DNA from: Bacteroidales bacterium
GTDB lineage: Bacteria; Bacteroidota; Bacteroidia; Bacteroidales; F082
DNA: 54,294 nt
Assembly: GCA_013141455.1 (NCBI GenBank)
Contig: JABFQW010000109.1
Location: 1-54,294, forward strand
Direction of reading: 5' to 3'
This document shows positions 34,919 through 43,231 of this stretch, piece by piece. Within the stretch, counting starts at the first letter, position 1, and the number at the start of each line of letters is the position of its first letter. The position numbers and the translations under genes were made by a program. The notes under the pieces were generated by a model that did no database searches, was not told the origin of the DNA, and was given only the letters and a program-made list of their open reading frames with translations.

Positions 34919-35644
34919 TTATTTATTGTCTTGATTTTCTCTTTTCTCAGCTTCTATTTTCTTCCTGTTTGCTTCTCTGTTTTTTTTATTAAAGAAGCCT
35001 TTAAAGAGGAAATTATGTTTGACCGCCTCCATATTTTCATCCAATCCTTTCGAGCTCTTCTTGAGGTTTACAATGGTCTGGTTCAGGTTTTCGGCAATAG
35101 TCGAATCCTGGATTAATCTGCCTAAGGTCCCGTTACCACTATTTATTTTAACCATTATTTCGGCCAATTGTTGTGTAATGACTTCAACATAAGCAGCCGA
35201 CACTTCAATACTCGCCATAATATTATCCACTTCTACCGGTTCGGTTGATGCGAGTTCCTGTCCAATTTTGACCAAAGGGGCATCTGTACTTCCCTGACTG
35301 ATTACGAGCAACCGGTCACCAATAAGGCCTTCGGAACCAACGGCGACTTCACAATCCGATTTTATGAACTGTTTTACTTCCTGCCTGACTAACATATCAA
35401 CCCTTACCGTTGAATCGTTGATGATGCTGATTTTGTCAACCGTACCAACATTAATCCCCGAAAAACGGACGTTGTTGCCCACCTGCAAACCACTTACATT
35501 GTAAAAGGTTGTTGAAAGTTTAAAAACGGGGTTGAAAAGGTTTTTTTGTTTCCCGATGATAAAGATGGCGATTAGAAAAAGTGCCAATCCCCCGGCTACA
35601 AAAAGACCAAGTCGGATTTTATAATTTTCGGAATGTGTATTCAT
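34919..35644 (-). CDS. mlaD: MlaD-type MCE-domain protein
   Basis: 241 residues. One N-terminal helix (IRLGLFVAGGLALFLIAIFIIG, about 10-31) anchors a periplasmic MCE domain (about 38-115): FYNVSGLQVGNNVRFSGINVGTVDKISI, then VEVAVGSEGLIGDRLLVI-type strands. The rest is a helical tail ending in a highly charged stretch (KKNREANRKKIEAEKRENQDNK). MCE proteins form rings that carry phospholipids between membranes. It is the third gene of an E-F-D set, 45 bp after the ATPase gene. The symbol follows the family; orthology with E. coli Mla is not proven. Confidence 0.88.
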   Translation of the reverse strand: MNTHSENYKIRLGLFVAGGLALFLIAIFIIGKQKNLFNPVFKLSTTFYNVSGLQVGNNVRFSGINVGTVDKISIINDSTVRVDMLVRQEVKQFIKSDCEVAVGSEGLIGDRLLVISQGSTDAPLVKIGQELASTEPVEVDNIMASIEVSAAYVEVITQQLAEIMVKINSGNGTLGRLIQDSTIAENLNQTIVNLKKSSKGLDENMEAVKHNFLFKGFFNKKNREANRKKIEAEKRENQDNK

Positions 35645-35688
35645 GACAATTAGTTTTTGAAATGTATATGTTATTAATAAACAATTTA

Positions 35689-36474
35689 TTACTTAAAAAA
35701 TGATTTTAGTATCGGATCCGATGAAGTTTCAAATTCTTTTAATTTTCCTTCCAGATAGACTACGCCATCCTGTAACATAATCATCCGGTCTGCTGTTTGA
35801 CGGGCACAATTGATATCATGTGTGATGATTATAGATGAAGTTTTATATTTTTTCTGAACCTTGTTGATGAGTTCACTTATCTCATTAGAAGTCACCGGAT
35901 CGAGGCCTGTTGTTGGTTCATCATACAACATTATTTTTGGATCGACAACGATAGTGCGGGCCAGACTAATCCGCTTGCGCATCCCACCCGACAATTGTGA
36001 AGGCATTTTATGCAAAGCATCGGCCAAACCGACATTCTCAAGTACCTCGTCAATTTTTGCAGCCATTTCCTTTTCTGAAAGATTACTTTTTATTCTTCGC
36101 AAAGGAAACTCAAGGTTCTCTTTCACTGTCATGGAATCGTACAATGCGCCACTCTGAAAAAGAAACCCTATTTTTTGCCGTAATTCACCCAACGCCTTGT
36201 TATTCAACGATTTTAAATCTTGTCCGAATATATTTATCGTTCCACTATCGGCACGCAATAAGGCAACAATACATTTTATTAAAACAGATTTACCGCTACC
36301 CGATTTACCAAGGACAACAAGGTTCTCGCCATTAAAAAGTTGCAACGAAACATCATTCAATACCTCCTGATTCGCAAAAGATTTCTTCAGATTTCTTATT
36401 TCGATCACAGCTTCATGGCTTTGACCTGTGGATTTCACCTCATCCTGAATTTCAATGTGTTGTATATTCATCAT
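35689..36474 (-). CDS. mlaF: MlaF-type ABC transporter ATPase
   Basis: 261 residues. All ABC ATPase motifs are present: Walker A GKSGSGKS, Q-loop FLFQSGALYDSMTVKENL, signature LSGGMRKR, Walker B IMLYDEPTTGLDP, and the switch His in IIITHD. LSGGMRKR and the SGALYDSMTV segment are typical of the MlaF branch. It powers lipid movement through the MlaE permease. The start overlaps the end of the permease gene by 4 bases (36471-36474), showing translational coupling. Confidence 0.92.
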   Translation of the reverse strand: MMNIQHIEIQDEVKSTGQSHEAVIEIRNLKKSFANQEVLNDVSLQLFNGENLVVLGKSGSGKSVLIKCIVALLRADSGTINIFGQDLKSLNNKALGELRQKIGFLFQSGALYDSMTVKENLEFPLRRIKSNLSEKEMAAKIDEVLENVGLADALHKMPSQLSGGMRKRISLARTIVVDPKIMLYDEPTTGLDPVTSNEISELINKVQKKYKTSSIIITHDINCARQTADRMIMLQDGVVYLEGKLKEFETSSDPILKSFFK

Positions 36475-37310
36475 AGTAACATATCAGTAACCTGAACAGC
36501 AATCATATCAACAATTATTACAAGTAGCGATGCCAAAACCACAGCTGAATTCGCAGCTTTACCAACACTTTCGGTCCCGCGACCGGCATGATAACCTTTG
36601 TAGGTTCCAACCAGGCCGATCACCGCGCCAAAAAAGAATGATTTTATCACGGCAGGAAAGAAATCCATAAAATCGACAGAACTGAATGCCTGTGCGAAAA
36701 ACAATGAAAGGGTCACATCACCTTTTATATTGGCACCGGCCCAGCTTCCGATCAATCCAATGGCATCGGCATACAAAATCAACAGCGGAATCATCAATGT
36801 TGCTGCCAATACCCTTGTCACAACCAAAAACCGGATTGGATTTGTTGACGACACTTCCATAGCATCAATTTGTTCGGTTACCTTCATCGAACCCAGCTCG
36901 GCACCCATGCCTGATCCAATTTTACCGGCACAGATAAGCGCTGTGATCACCGGTCCCATTTCTCTGATCAATGAAACAGCCACCATTCCGGGAAGCATCG
37001 ATACGGCGCCAAAATCGACAAGAACCGGCCTTGACTGGATTGTAAGTACCAATCCCATGATGGCGCCCGTGATGGAAATGAGTGGCAGTGTTTTATAACC
37101 AATCTGAAAACACTGGTGAAAGAACTCCCTAAACTCAAATTTACGTGAAATTGCTTCTCTGCTTATACATGTTATAAACAGAATAACATCAGCAAATGCA
37201 GTAAAAAAGTTACCCGCTTCTTCTGTTTTTGCCATCGTTTTTTCGCTTAGGCGAACGGTTTGCGCTGTCGCATAACCTTTGACCTTCATTACCGGATTAT
37301 ATTTTTTCAT
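36471..37310 (-). CDS. mlaE: MlaE-type ABC permease
   Basis: 279 residues. It matches the MlaE/YrbE family: FFHQCFQIGYKTLPLISITGAIMGLVLTIQ, then LVREMGPVITALICAGKIGSGMGAELGSMKVTEQIDAMEVSSTNPIRFLVVTRVLA, which is the family's best-kept block, and five hydrophobic helices. It forms the membrane channel of the lipid transporter with the ATPase and MCE protein encoded downstream. ATG 37310 is used; an in-frame TAA lies four codons upstream. A regulatory site of the type that controls the genes to the right points at this gene from 37445-37514. Confidence 0.92.
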   Translation of the reverse strand: MKKYNPVMKVKGYATAQTVRLSEKTMAKTEEAGNFFTAFADVILFITCISREAISRKFEFREFFHQCFQIGYKTLPLISITGAIMGLVLTIQSRPVLVDFGAVSMLPGMVAVSLIREMGPVITALICAGKIGSGMGAELGSMKVTEQIDAMEVSSTNPIRFLVVTRVLAATLMIPLLILYADAIGLIGSWAGANIKGDVTLSLFFAQAFSSVDFMDFFPAVIKSFFFGAVIGLVGTYKGYHAGRGTESVGKAANSAVVLASLLVIIVDMIAVQVTDMLL

Positions 37311-37444
37311 GCTGCATTTTTACAAATTAATCTGTGCTTTTCTGTTCAATTTCAATTTTAATCATTCCTATGACTTACCAGGTTTTACAAAAAAAAACGG
37401 TGGTTTCTGAGTTTTTCTGATGTAATCCAACCCTCTGCTATTAT

Positions 37445-37514
37445 AGTGCGAAGTTATATGTCCGCACCCGCGTATGTGTTACATAAATATTTGTTTAAGT
37501 TACATGATTCACAC
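37445..37514 (-). promoter_or_regulatory. Regulon site 6 (leftward), towards the mla-type operon
   Basis: On the minus strand it starts with GTGTGAATCATGTAACT, has the second TGTAAC exactly 21 bp after the first, and CTTCG where the other sites have CTTTG. It differs from the strong sites at position 9 (C for G) and in the -7 element. It lies about 135 bp before the mlaE start and back to back with site 1, 82 bp apart. Confidence 0.6.
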
Positions 37515-37595
37515 CTGGAAATAAATGCCATAGTTACCTGGGTTTCTTTCAGATAAATACATAAATTCCTCATTTATATTTTATTACTGCCAAAA

Positions 37596-37665
37596 GTGTG
37601 AAAGATGTAACTTATTTGGGAAGTTATGTAACACTTTACGAAAGAGGTAGGCAGACCTTTGCACC
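37596..37665 (+). promoter_or_regulatory. Regulon site 1 / promoter of the OmpA-TSP3 gene
   Basis: GTGTGAAAGATGTAACT at 37596-37612, second half TTATGTAACACT at 37625-37636, and CTTTG at 37657-37661. The ATG is 28 bp after CTTTG. It aligns without gaps to sites 2-5 over 70 bp. Confidence 0.85.
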
Positions 37666-37688
37666 ATAATAACATTAAATCAAAAAAA

Positions 37689-39149
37689 ATGAAAAAACTA
37701 CTACTCTTATTCACATGTCTGGCAATTATTTCGATTAGTCAGGCACAAACGCAAGACAAAAAATGGAATTTTGGGTTACATGCCGGACTTACTCAGTATG
37801 ATGGTGATCTTGGAAACGATTTCTATAAAACCGACATGGTAGCTTATGGTGTTGGAGGTATTTCGTTATCGCGTTATATTGGAAGCCATTTCGATTTAAA
37901 CCTCTCCTTAATGAAAGGAACAGTGGGTTTTAACCGTAATCCCGGTTATTTCAGGGGCGAATTTACATCAGGCCTGATAAATTTCAGGTTTAATGTTGTC
38001 GCACCCCGATATGCTGTCAGGCCTTATATTTTCGTAGGAGCCGGAGCCATGATATTTGATAAAAACCTCACAATCAGCTCAAAGAAAGTTGATTATATTG
38101 CGCCATCTTTCGGAGGTGGAGCTAATTTCAGAATCACACCAACTGTGATGCTCAATATACAGGAAACCTTCATGTATTCGAGTGCTGATAACAGGGATGG
38201 TGTGGTTAAAAACGAAAATGATATGTATCTCCTTCACACTGTTGGATTTACCTTCAATTTTGGAAAGAAACATGATGCCGATAACGATGGTGTAAACGAC
38301 CGTTCTGATAAATGTGTCGATACACCAGCCGGCGTTACCGTTGATAAATCGGGCTGTCCACTTGATGTAGATAAAGATGGCGTGGCCGACTATCTGGATA
38401 TTTGCCCTGATGTTGCCGGAACACCAGAATTAAAAGGTTGTCCTGATGCTGATGGAGATGGTATATCTGATAAAGATGATCGTTGTCCGAACGTGGGTGG
38501 AAGCCTGGCATTATTGGGTTGTCCCGATGCCGATGGTGACGGTGTAGCTGATCTGGATGATAATTGTCCTGACACAAAAGCCGGATACAATGTAAATGCT
38601 GTTGGTTGCCCCATGGACAATGACAACGACGGAATTATAAACGAAGAAGATCGTTGCCCTGATGCTACCGGACCTGCAAGTTTAAAAGGTTGTCCTGATA
38701 CAGATGGTGACGGTGTTGTCGATCTTGACGACCGTTGTCCCGAATTAAAAGGAACCCTTACAAACCAGGGTTGTCCAGAAATACCAAAAGAAGTTGCCAT
38801 CAAGATTACCCAGATTGCCAGTAAAATTTTCTTCGAAACCAACAGTGATGTACTTAAAGTAGCCTCATTGGAACAATTGGACGAATTGGTGAAAATTCTG
38901 AAAGAATATCAAATGGCAAATCTGCAGATTGATGGTCATACCGACAGCCAGGGTTCAGATGAATATAATCAAAACCTGTCGCAAATGCGTACTGAGTCGG
39001 TGAAGACCTATCTGATGGGAAAAGGTATAATGGAATCACGCTTAACAACAACCGGCTTTGGAGAAAAAAATCCAATAGCTGATAATAATACTTCTGCCGG
39101 ACGTGCGAAAAACAGAAGAGTAGAATTGAAGACATCTTATAAACACTAA
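37689..39149 (+). CDS. OmpA-family protein with TSP3 calcium-binding repeats
   Basis: 486 residues from ATG 37689; an apparent TTG start at 37659 lies within the -7 element of the promoter. Signal peptide MKKLLLLFTCLAIISISQAQ, then an eight-strand-type barrel (about 20-190). Residues of about 195-364 hold six TSP3 repeats (DADNDGVNDRSDKC, DVDKDGVADYLDIC, DADGDGISDKDDRC and so on), which bind calcium. Residues 365-486 form the OmpA peptidoglycan-binding domain (IFFETNSDVLK, IDGHTDSQGSDEYNQNLSQM, RAKNRRVEL). It links the outer membrane to the cell wall. It is monocistronic, between regulon site 1 and a terminator. Confidence 0.92.
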   Translation: MKKLLLLFTCLAIISISQAQTQDKKWNFGLHAGLTQYDGDLGNDFYKTDMVAYGVGGISLSRYIGSHFDLNLSLMKGTVGFNRNPGYFRGEFTSGLINFRFNVVAPRYAVRPYIFVGAGAMIFDKNLTISSKKVDYIAPSFGGGANFRITPTVMLNIQETFMYSSADNRDGVVKNENDMYLLHTVGFTFNFGKKHDADNDGVNDRSDKCVDTPAGVTVDKSGCPLDVDKDGVADYLDICPDVAGTPELKGCPDADGDGISDKDDRCPNVGGSLALLGCPDADGDGVADLDDNCPDTKAGYNVNAVGCPMDNDNDGIINEEDRCPDATGPASLKGCPDTDGDGVVDLDDRCPELKGTLTNQGCPEIPKEVAIKITQIASKIFFETNSDVLKVASLEQLDELVKILKEYQMANLQIDGHTDSQGSDEYNQNLSQMRTESVKTYLMGKGIMESRLTTTGFGEKNPIADNNTSAGRAKNRRVELKTSYKH

Positions 39150-39187
39150 TTTATCTTAGTGCTTGTTTGGTTTGCGTTTTGGTTAAG

Positions 39188-39217
39188 AAGGCCGTTGATT
39201 TCAACGGCCTTTTTTTA
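39188..39217 (+). terminator. Terminator of the OmpA-TSP3 gene
   Basis: An 11-bp perfect stem AAGGCCGTTGA / TCAACGGCCTT with a two-base centre, followed by T7. Confidence 0.85.
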
Positions 39218-39375
39218 TTGTCGTCTCATGAATAGTATGGGTAATACACCCTGCTAACCTATTCGTTCAGATTAACGATTATATCTCGAATCATGGGCCT
39301 TTAATTTATATCTATCTCATTAATAATATACTACCGACAACTTTTTTACAATGCATGATCAATTTTCTGAGGTAA

Positions 39376-39445
39376 GTGTGAATGATGTAACTATTGTAAG
39401 TAATTGTGTAATGCTTTCAGAAGCGAAAGGATTGTCCTTTGTACC
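39376..39445 (+). promoter_or_regulatory. Regulon site 2 / promoter of the Ig-DUF3494 lipoprotein gene
   Basis: GTGTGAATGATGTAACT at 39376-39392, ATTGTGTAATGCT at 39403-39415 region, CTTTG at 39437-39441. The ATG is 37 bp after CTTTG. Confidence 0.85.
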
Positions 39446-39477
39446 GTGAAAAATCATCACAACTAAAAATTAATATC

Positions 39478-42400
39478 ATGAACACAAACAGAAAACGATT
39501 ATGGATTACCTCTATCATTGCTACCTTATTACTGGCAGTTTTTATTGTAGGTTGTAAAAAAGATGACTTTGAAGACTCTCCCGGAGTATGCCCTTTAGTT
39601 ATCACAACTAATCCGGCAAACGATGCAACTGGCATTCCTATTAACCAGATAATAACAGCAACATTTAACGAAAAGATGAATCCGGGAACAATTACCCAAT
39701 CATCTTTTACTTTACAGGGTGGCTTAAAAACGAATGTGGCAGGCACAATCACATACGATGAAGCAACAGCAACATTGATTTTTACGCCATCTGCCTCACT
39801 TGCTATCAGTACCACCTATACCGGCACTGTTAAAACAACAGTAAAAGATTTAAGAGGCAACGCTTTACAAACCAATTATATATGGTCATTTACCACCGGC
39901 AATGCACTCGTTCCGACGGTGATTTCTACCGATCCGGTAAACAATGCCTCCGCTGTGGTTCTGAATAAAATTGTTTATGCCACTTTCAGCATGGAAATGG
40001 ATCCTTTGACGATTACTGCATCCACTTTTACGCTAAAACAAGGAACAACAGTTGTAGCCGGAACGGTTTCCTATCTGGGAACAACTGCCTCGTTTAACCC
40101 GGTAAATGTGCTGGTATCGAACACAATATATACCGCAACCATCACTACCGGAGCAAAAAATGCAATTGGTGTTGCATTGGCAGCAAACTATGTATGGACA
40201 TTCACTACCGGAACTTTATTGGCTCCAACCGTAATTTCGACCAGCCCGGCAAACAATGCAACAGCTGTATTGCTTAACACAAATGTTAGTGCAACCTTCA
40301 GTGTTCCCATGGATCCGCTGACAATCACCACGACAACTTTTACTTTAAGAGATGGTTTATCTACCATCCCGGGCACCATAACTTACAATGGTTCAGTTGC
40401 CACTTTCAATCCAACTGCCGACCTGCAGCAAAATACGGTTTACACCGGCACGATTACAACCGGGGCTAAAAATGTTGCAGGAACGCCTTTATCAAATAAT
40501 TATGTATGGTCGTTCACAACTTTATCAACTACAGCACCATTGGTTATTTCTACCGATCCGGCCAACAATGCTACCGATGTGGTTCTGGATAAAAATATAA
40601 GTGCAACTTTTGATATGCCTATGGATCCGTTGACAATCACCTCGTCAACCTTTATTTTAAGAAATGGACTAAATTCGGTATCTGGTTCGGTATCTTATTC
40701 AGGATCAACTGCATTATTTAATCCGGACGCTGCTTTGTTACCAAATACGGTTTATACAGCGACTATCACAACCGGAGTAAAAAATGCCTCCGGCATTGCA
40801 TTAGCGGTTAATTATGTTTGGTCATTTACCACACTTTCAACAGCGCCTCCAACAGTGATACTGACTAATCCCTTAAACAATGCAACTGATGTTGTTTTAA
40901 ATAAAATAGTAAGTGCTACCTTTAGTATGCAAATGGATCCTTTATCGCTCAATGTGCTGACATTTACATTGAAAAACGGTACAATTGCAGTTCCTGGTAT
41001 GGTCACTTATTCAGGCAGAACCGCATACTTTGCATCAACTAATTTACTTCAGGCAGGTACTTTATATACAGCAACCATTACCACGGGAGCAAAGAACCTT
41101 GCGGGGATTGCGTTGGAAAATAATTATGTATGGACATTTACAACAAGTTCAGTTGTCGCACCAACCGTTATTTCGACCGATCCCGCCAACAATGCTTCCG
41201 GAGTAGTTTTAGATAAAAATATCGCTGCTACTTTTAGTGTACCGATGGATCCTTTAACGATCAATAATACCACCTTCACCTTGTTAAACGGAGTAGTCCC
41301 TGTAACGGGCGTCGTTTCATACAGTGGTACAACGGCTACCTTCAATCCAACGATCGATCTTGTTTCAGGAACAGTTTATACTGCAACCATTACAACCGGA
41401 GCGAAAAATGTTGCCGGAATTCCATTGGAAGATAACTATGTCTGGACATTTACCACAACATCTGGTATAGCTCCAACGGTGATAGCTACCGATCCGATTA
41501 ACAATGCTTCCTATGTTGTTTTGGATAAAACTATCTCTGCTACTTTCAGTGTTCCGATGGATCCTTTAACGATCAATAATACCACCTTCACATTGTTAAA
41601 CGGAGCAAACCCTGTAGCAGGTGTAGTTTCATACAGTGGTACAACGGCTACCTTCAATCCAACGATCGATCTTGTTTCAGGAACAGTCTATACTGCTACC
41701 ATTACAACCGGAGCGAAAAATGTTGCCGGTATTCCATTGGAAGACAATTATGTCTGGACATTTACAACTTCAGCAGGTATAGCCCCAACGGTTATTTCTA
41801 CCGATCCGGCCAACAATGATTCAGGTGTAGTTTTAGATAAAATTATTGCTGCTACTTTCAGTGTGCCAATGGATCCTTTAACCATTACAGATGCAACATT
41901 TATTTTAATGGACGGAACAACAGCCGTAACAGGTTCAGTGGTTTACAGTGGTACAACGGCAACTTTTATACCCTCAGCAAATCTTTTAGCCGGCACTGAA
42001 TATACTGCAACCATAACAACCGGGGCAGAAAACCTTGACGGAGTTGCTTTGGAGAATGATTTTGTTTGGGTATTCACAACCCTGACGCTCAGTTCACCAA
42101 CAGTAATTTCGACAATACCCGCTGATAATGCTACCAATGTTGCACTGAATCAGATTGTTTCTGCCACCTTCAGCGAACCTATGGATCCATTAACAATCAC
42201 TGACTTAACATTTACTCTGTTTGACGGAGGTTCGCAAGTAGTTGGTCTGGTTACTTATTCAGGTTCAACAGCAAGTTTTGCACCCTCGGTTGCACTTGCC
42301 GAAGGCATATTATATACTGCTACAATTACTACCGGAGCAATGAATCCTGACGGAACACCATTAGAATTAGATTTTGTCTGGAGTTTTACGACCCTTACGG

Positions 42401-43149
42401 TTGTAATACCTACGGTTGATCTTGCATCAGCTGCCATGTTTGGCGCTTTTGGAGGCAATGCGGGAATAACAAATCAGGGTATAAATACTGTAATCAATGG
42501 AGCCATAGCTACTACAGCAGCTTCAACCTTAGTAACAGGATTCCATGATGGATTAACAGGCGATGTTTATACCGAAACACCACTTAATGTGGGATTAGTT
42601 ACCGATGGAATTTTTACAGCACCTCCATTTCCCGGAACAGCAGAGTCAGAAGCAATTGCAACACAGGCTTTGTTAGATGCCACTGCAGCTTATATCAGTA
42701 TTTCACCGGCAAATATGCCTGGTGGTATTGATCCGGGTGCCGGCGAATTAGGTGGTTTAACCTTAGCACCAGGCGTTTATATGTCGGCAAGCGGAACATT
42801 TAACATTTCGAATGGCCCGCTTACTTTGGACGCACAAGGCGATCCAAATGCTACCTGGGTATTCCAGTCAGCAGCCGGACTTACCGTTGGGATTGCCGGT
42901 CCAACAGGAGCACGCAGCGTTATCATGACAAACGGAGCTTTACCTAAGAATGTATTCTGGTACGTTGGTAGTGCAGCGACAATTAATGCAGCCGGTGGCG
43001 GCATTATGGTCGGAACTATCATTTCTACTGCCGGAGTTACTTTTTCTACACCGGATAATATGGTTCAAACAGTATTGGATGGCAGGGCGATTTCTTTGGT
43101 AGCTTCAGTTACCATGGTAAATACTACCATTAATGTTCCTGCACCTTAA
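39478..43149 (+). CDS. Surface lipoprotein: nine Ig-like (Big_5) domains plus DUF3494 ice-binding-type domain
   Basis: 1223 residues from ATG 39478; the open frame runs further upstream but into the promoter. The start is a lipoprotein signal with Cys26 (AVFIVGCKKDD). Residues of about 38-976 are nine Ig-like domains of the SbsA/Big_5 type, each with P-x-V-I-S-T-D-P-x-N-N, ATFSxPMDPLTI and VYTATITTGAKN...NYVWTFTT. Domains 2-9 are exactly 104 residues (312 bp). Residues 977-1223 are a DUF3494 beta-helix (LAPGVYMSASGTFNISNG, GDPNATWVFQS, KNVFWYVGSAATI). DUF3494 includes antifreeze proteins, but also many proteins of warm-living bacteria; ice binding or adhesion is inferred. The second OmpA gene follows after 82 bp. 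Confidence 0.9.
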   Translation: MNTNRKRLWITSIIATLLLAVFIVGCKKDDFEDSPGVCPLVITTNPANDATGIPINQIITATFNEKMNPGTITQSSFTLQGGLKTNVAGTITYDEATATLIFTPSASLAISTTYTGTVKTTVKDLRGNALQTNYIWSFTTGNALVPTVISTDPVNNASAVVLNKIVYATFSMEMDPLTITASTFTLKQGTTVVAGTVSYLGTTASFNPVNVLVSNTIYTATITTGAKNAIGVALAANYVWTFTTGTLLAPTVISTSPANNATAVLLNTNVSATFSVPMDPLTITTTTFTLRDGLSTIPGTITYNGSVATFNPTADLQQNTVYTGTITTGAKNVAGTPLSNNYVWSFTTLSTTAPLVISTDPANNATDVVLDKNISATFDMPMDPLTITSSTFILRNGLNSVSGSVSYSGSTALFNPDAALLPNTVYTATITTGVKNASGIALAVNYVWSFTTLSTAPPTVILTNPLNNATDVVLNKIVSATFSMQMDPLSLNVLTFTLKNGTIAVPGMVTYSGRTAYFASTNLLQAGTLYTATITTGAKNLAGIALENNYVWTFTTSSVVAPTVISTDPANNASGVVLDKNIAATFSVPMDPLTINNTTFTLLNGVVPVTGVVSYSGTTATFNPTIDLVSGTVYTATITTGAKNVAGIPLEDNYVWTFTTTSGIAPTVIATDPINNASYVVLDKTISATFSVPMDPLTINNTTFTLLNGANPVAGVVSYSGTTATFNPTIDLVSGTVYTATITTGAKNVAGIPLEDNYVWTFTTSAGIAPTVISTDPANNDSGVVLDKIIAATFSVPMDPLTITDATFILMDGTTAVTGSVVYSGTTATFIPSANLLAGTEYTATITTGAENLDGVALENDFVWVFTTLTLSSPTVISTIPADNATNVALNQIVSATFSEPMDPLTITDLTFTLFDGGSQVVGLVTYSGSTASFAPSVALAEGILYTATITTGAMNPDGTPLELDFVWSFTTLTVVIPTVDLASAAMFGAFGGNAGITNQGINTVINGAIATTAASTLVTGFHDGLTGDVYTETPLNVGLVTDGIFTAPPFPGTAESEAIATQALLDATAAYISISPANMPGGIDPGAGELGGLTLAPGVYMSASGTFNISNGPLTLDAQGDPNATWVFQSAAGLTVGIAGPTGARSVIMTNGALPKNVFWYVGSAATINAAGGGIMVGTIISTAGVTFSTPDNMVQTVLDGRAISLVASVTMVNTTINVPAP
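39910..42405 (+). repeat. Eight exact-length 312-bp Ig-domain repeats
   Basis: Units begin at 39910, 40222, 40534, 40846, 41158, 41470, 41782 and 42094, all 312 bp. A ninth, 321-bp unit precedes them at 39589. Units starting at 41158 and 41470 are nearly identical in DNA through most of their length, so they arose by recent duplication. Confidence 0.9.
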
Positions 43150-43231
43150 TTAAAAATAATATTGGTTTATAACCATACAATACAATCCCGTCAGTGGACC
43201 GGATACATTTAAAAGAAATGAATAAATAAAA

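Noticed and set aside
38335-38842. Long minus-strand frames through the TSP3 repeats
   Set aside because: They arise from the periodic Asp/Gly codons of the plus-strand repeats and have no protein features.
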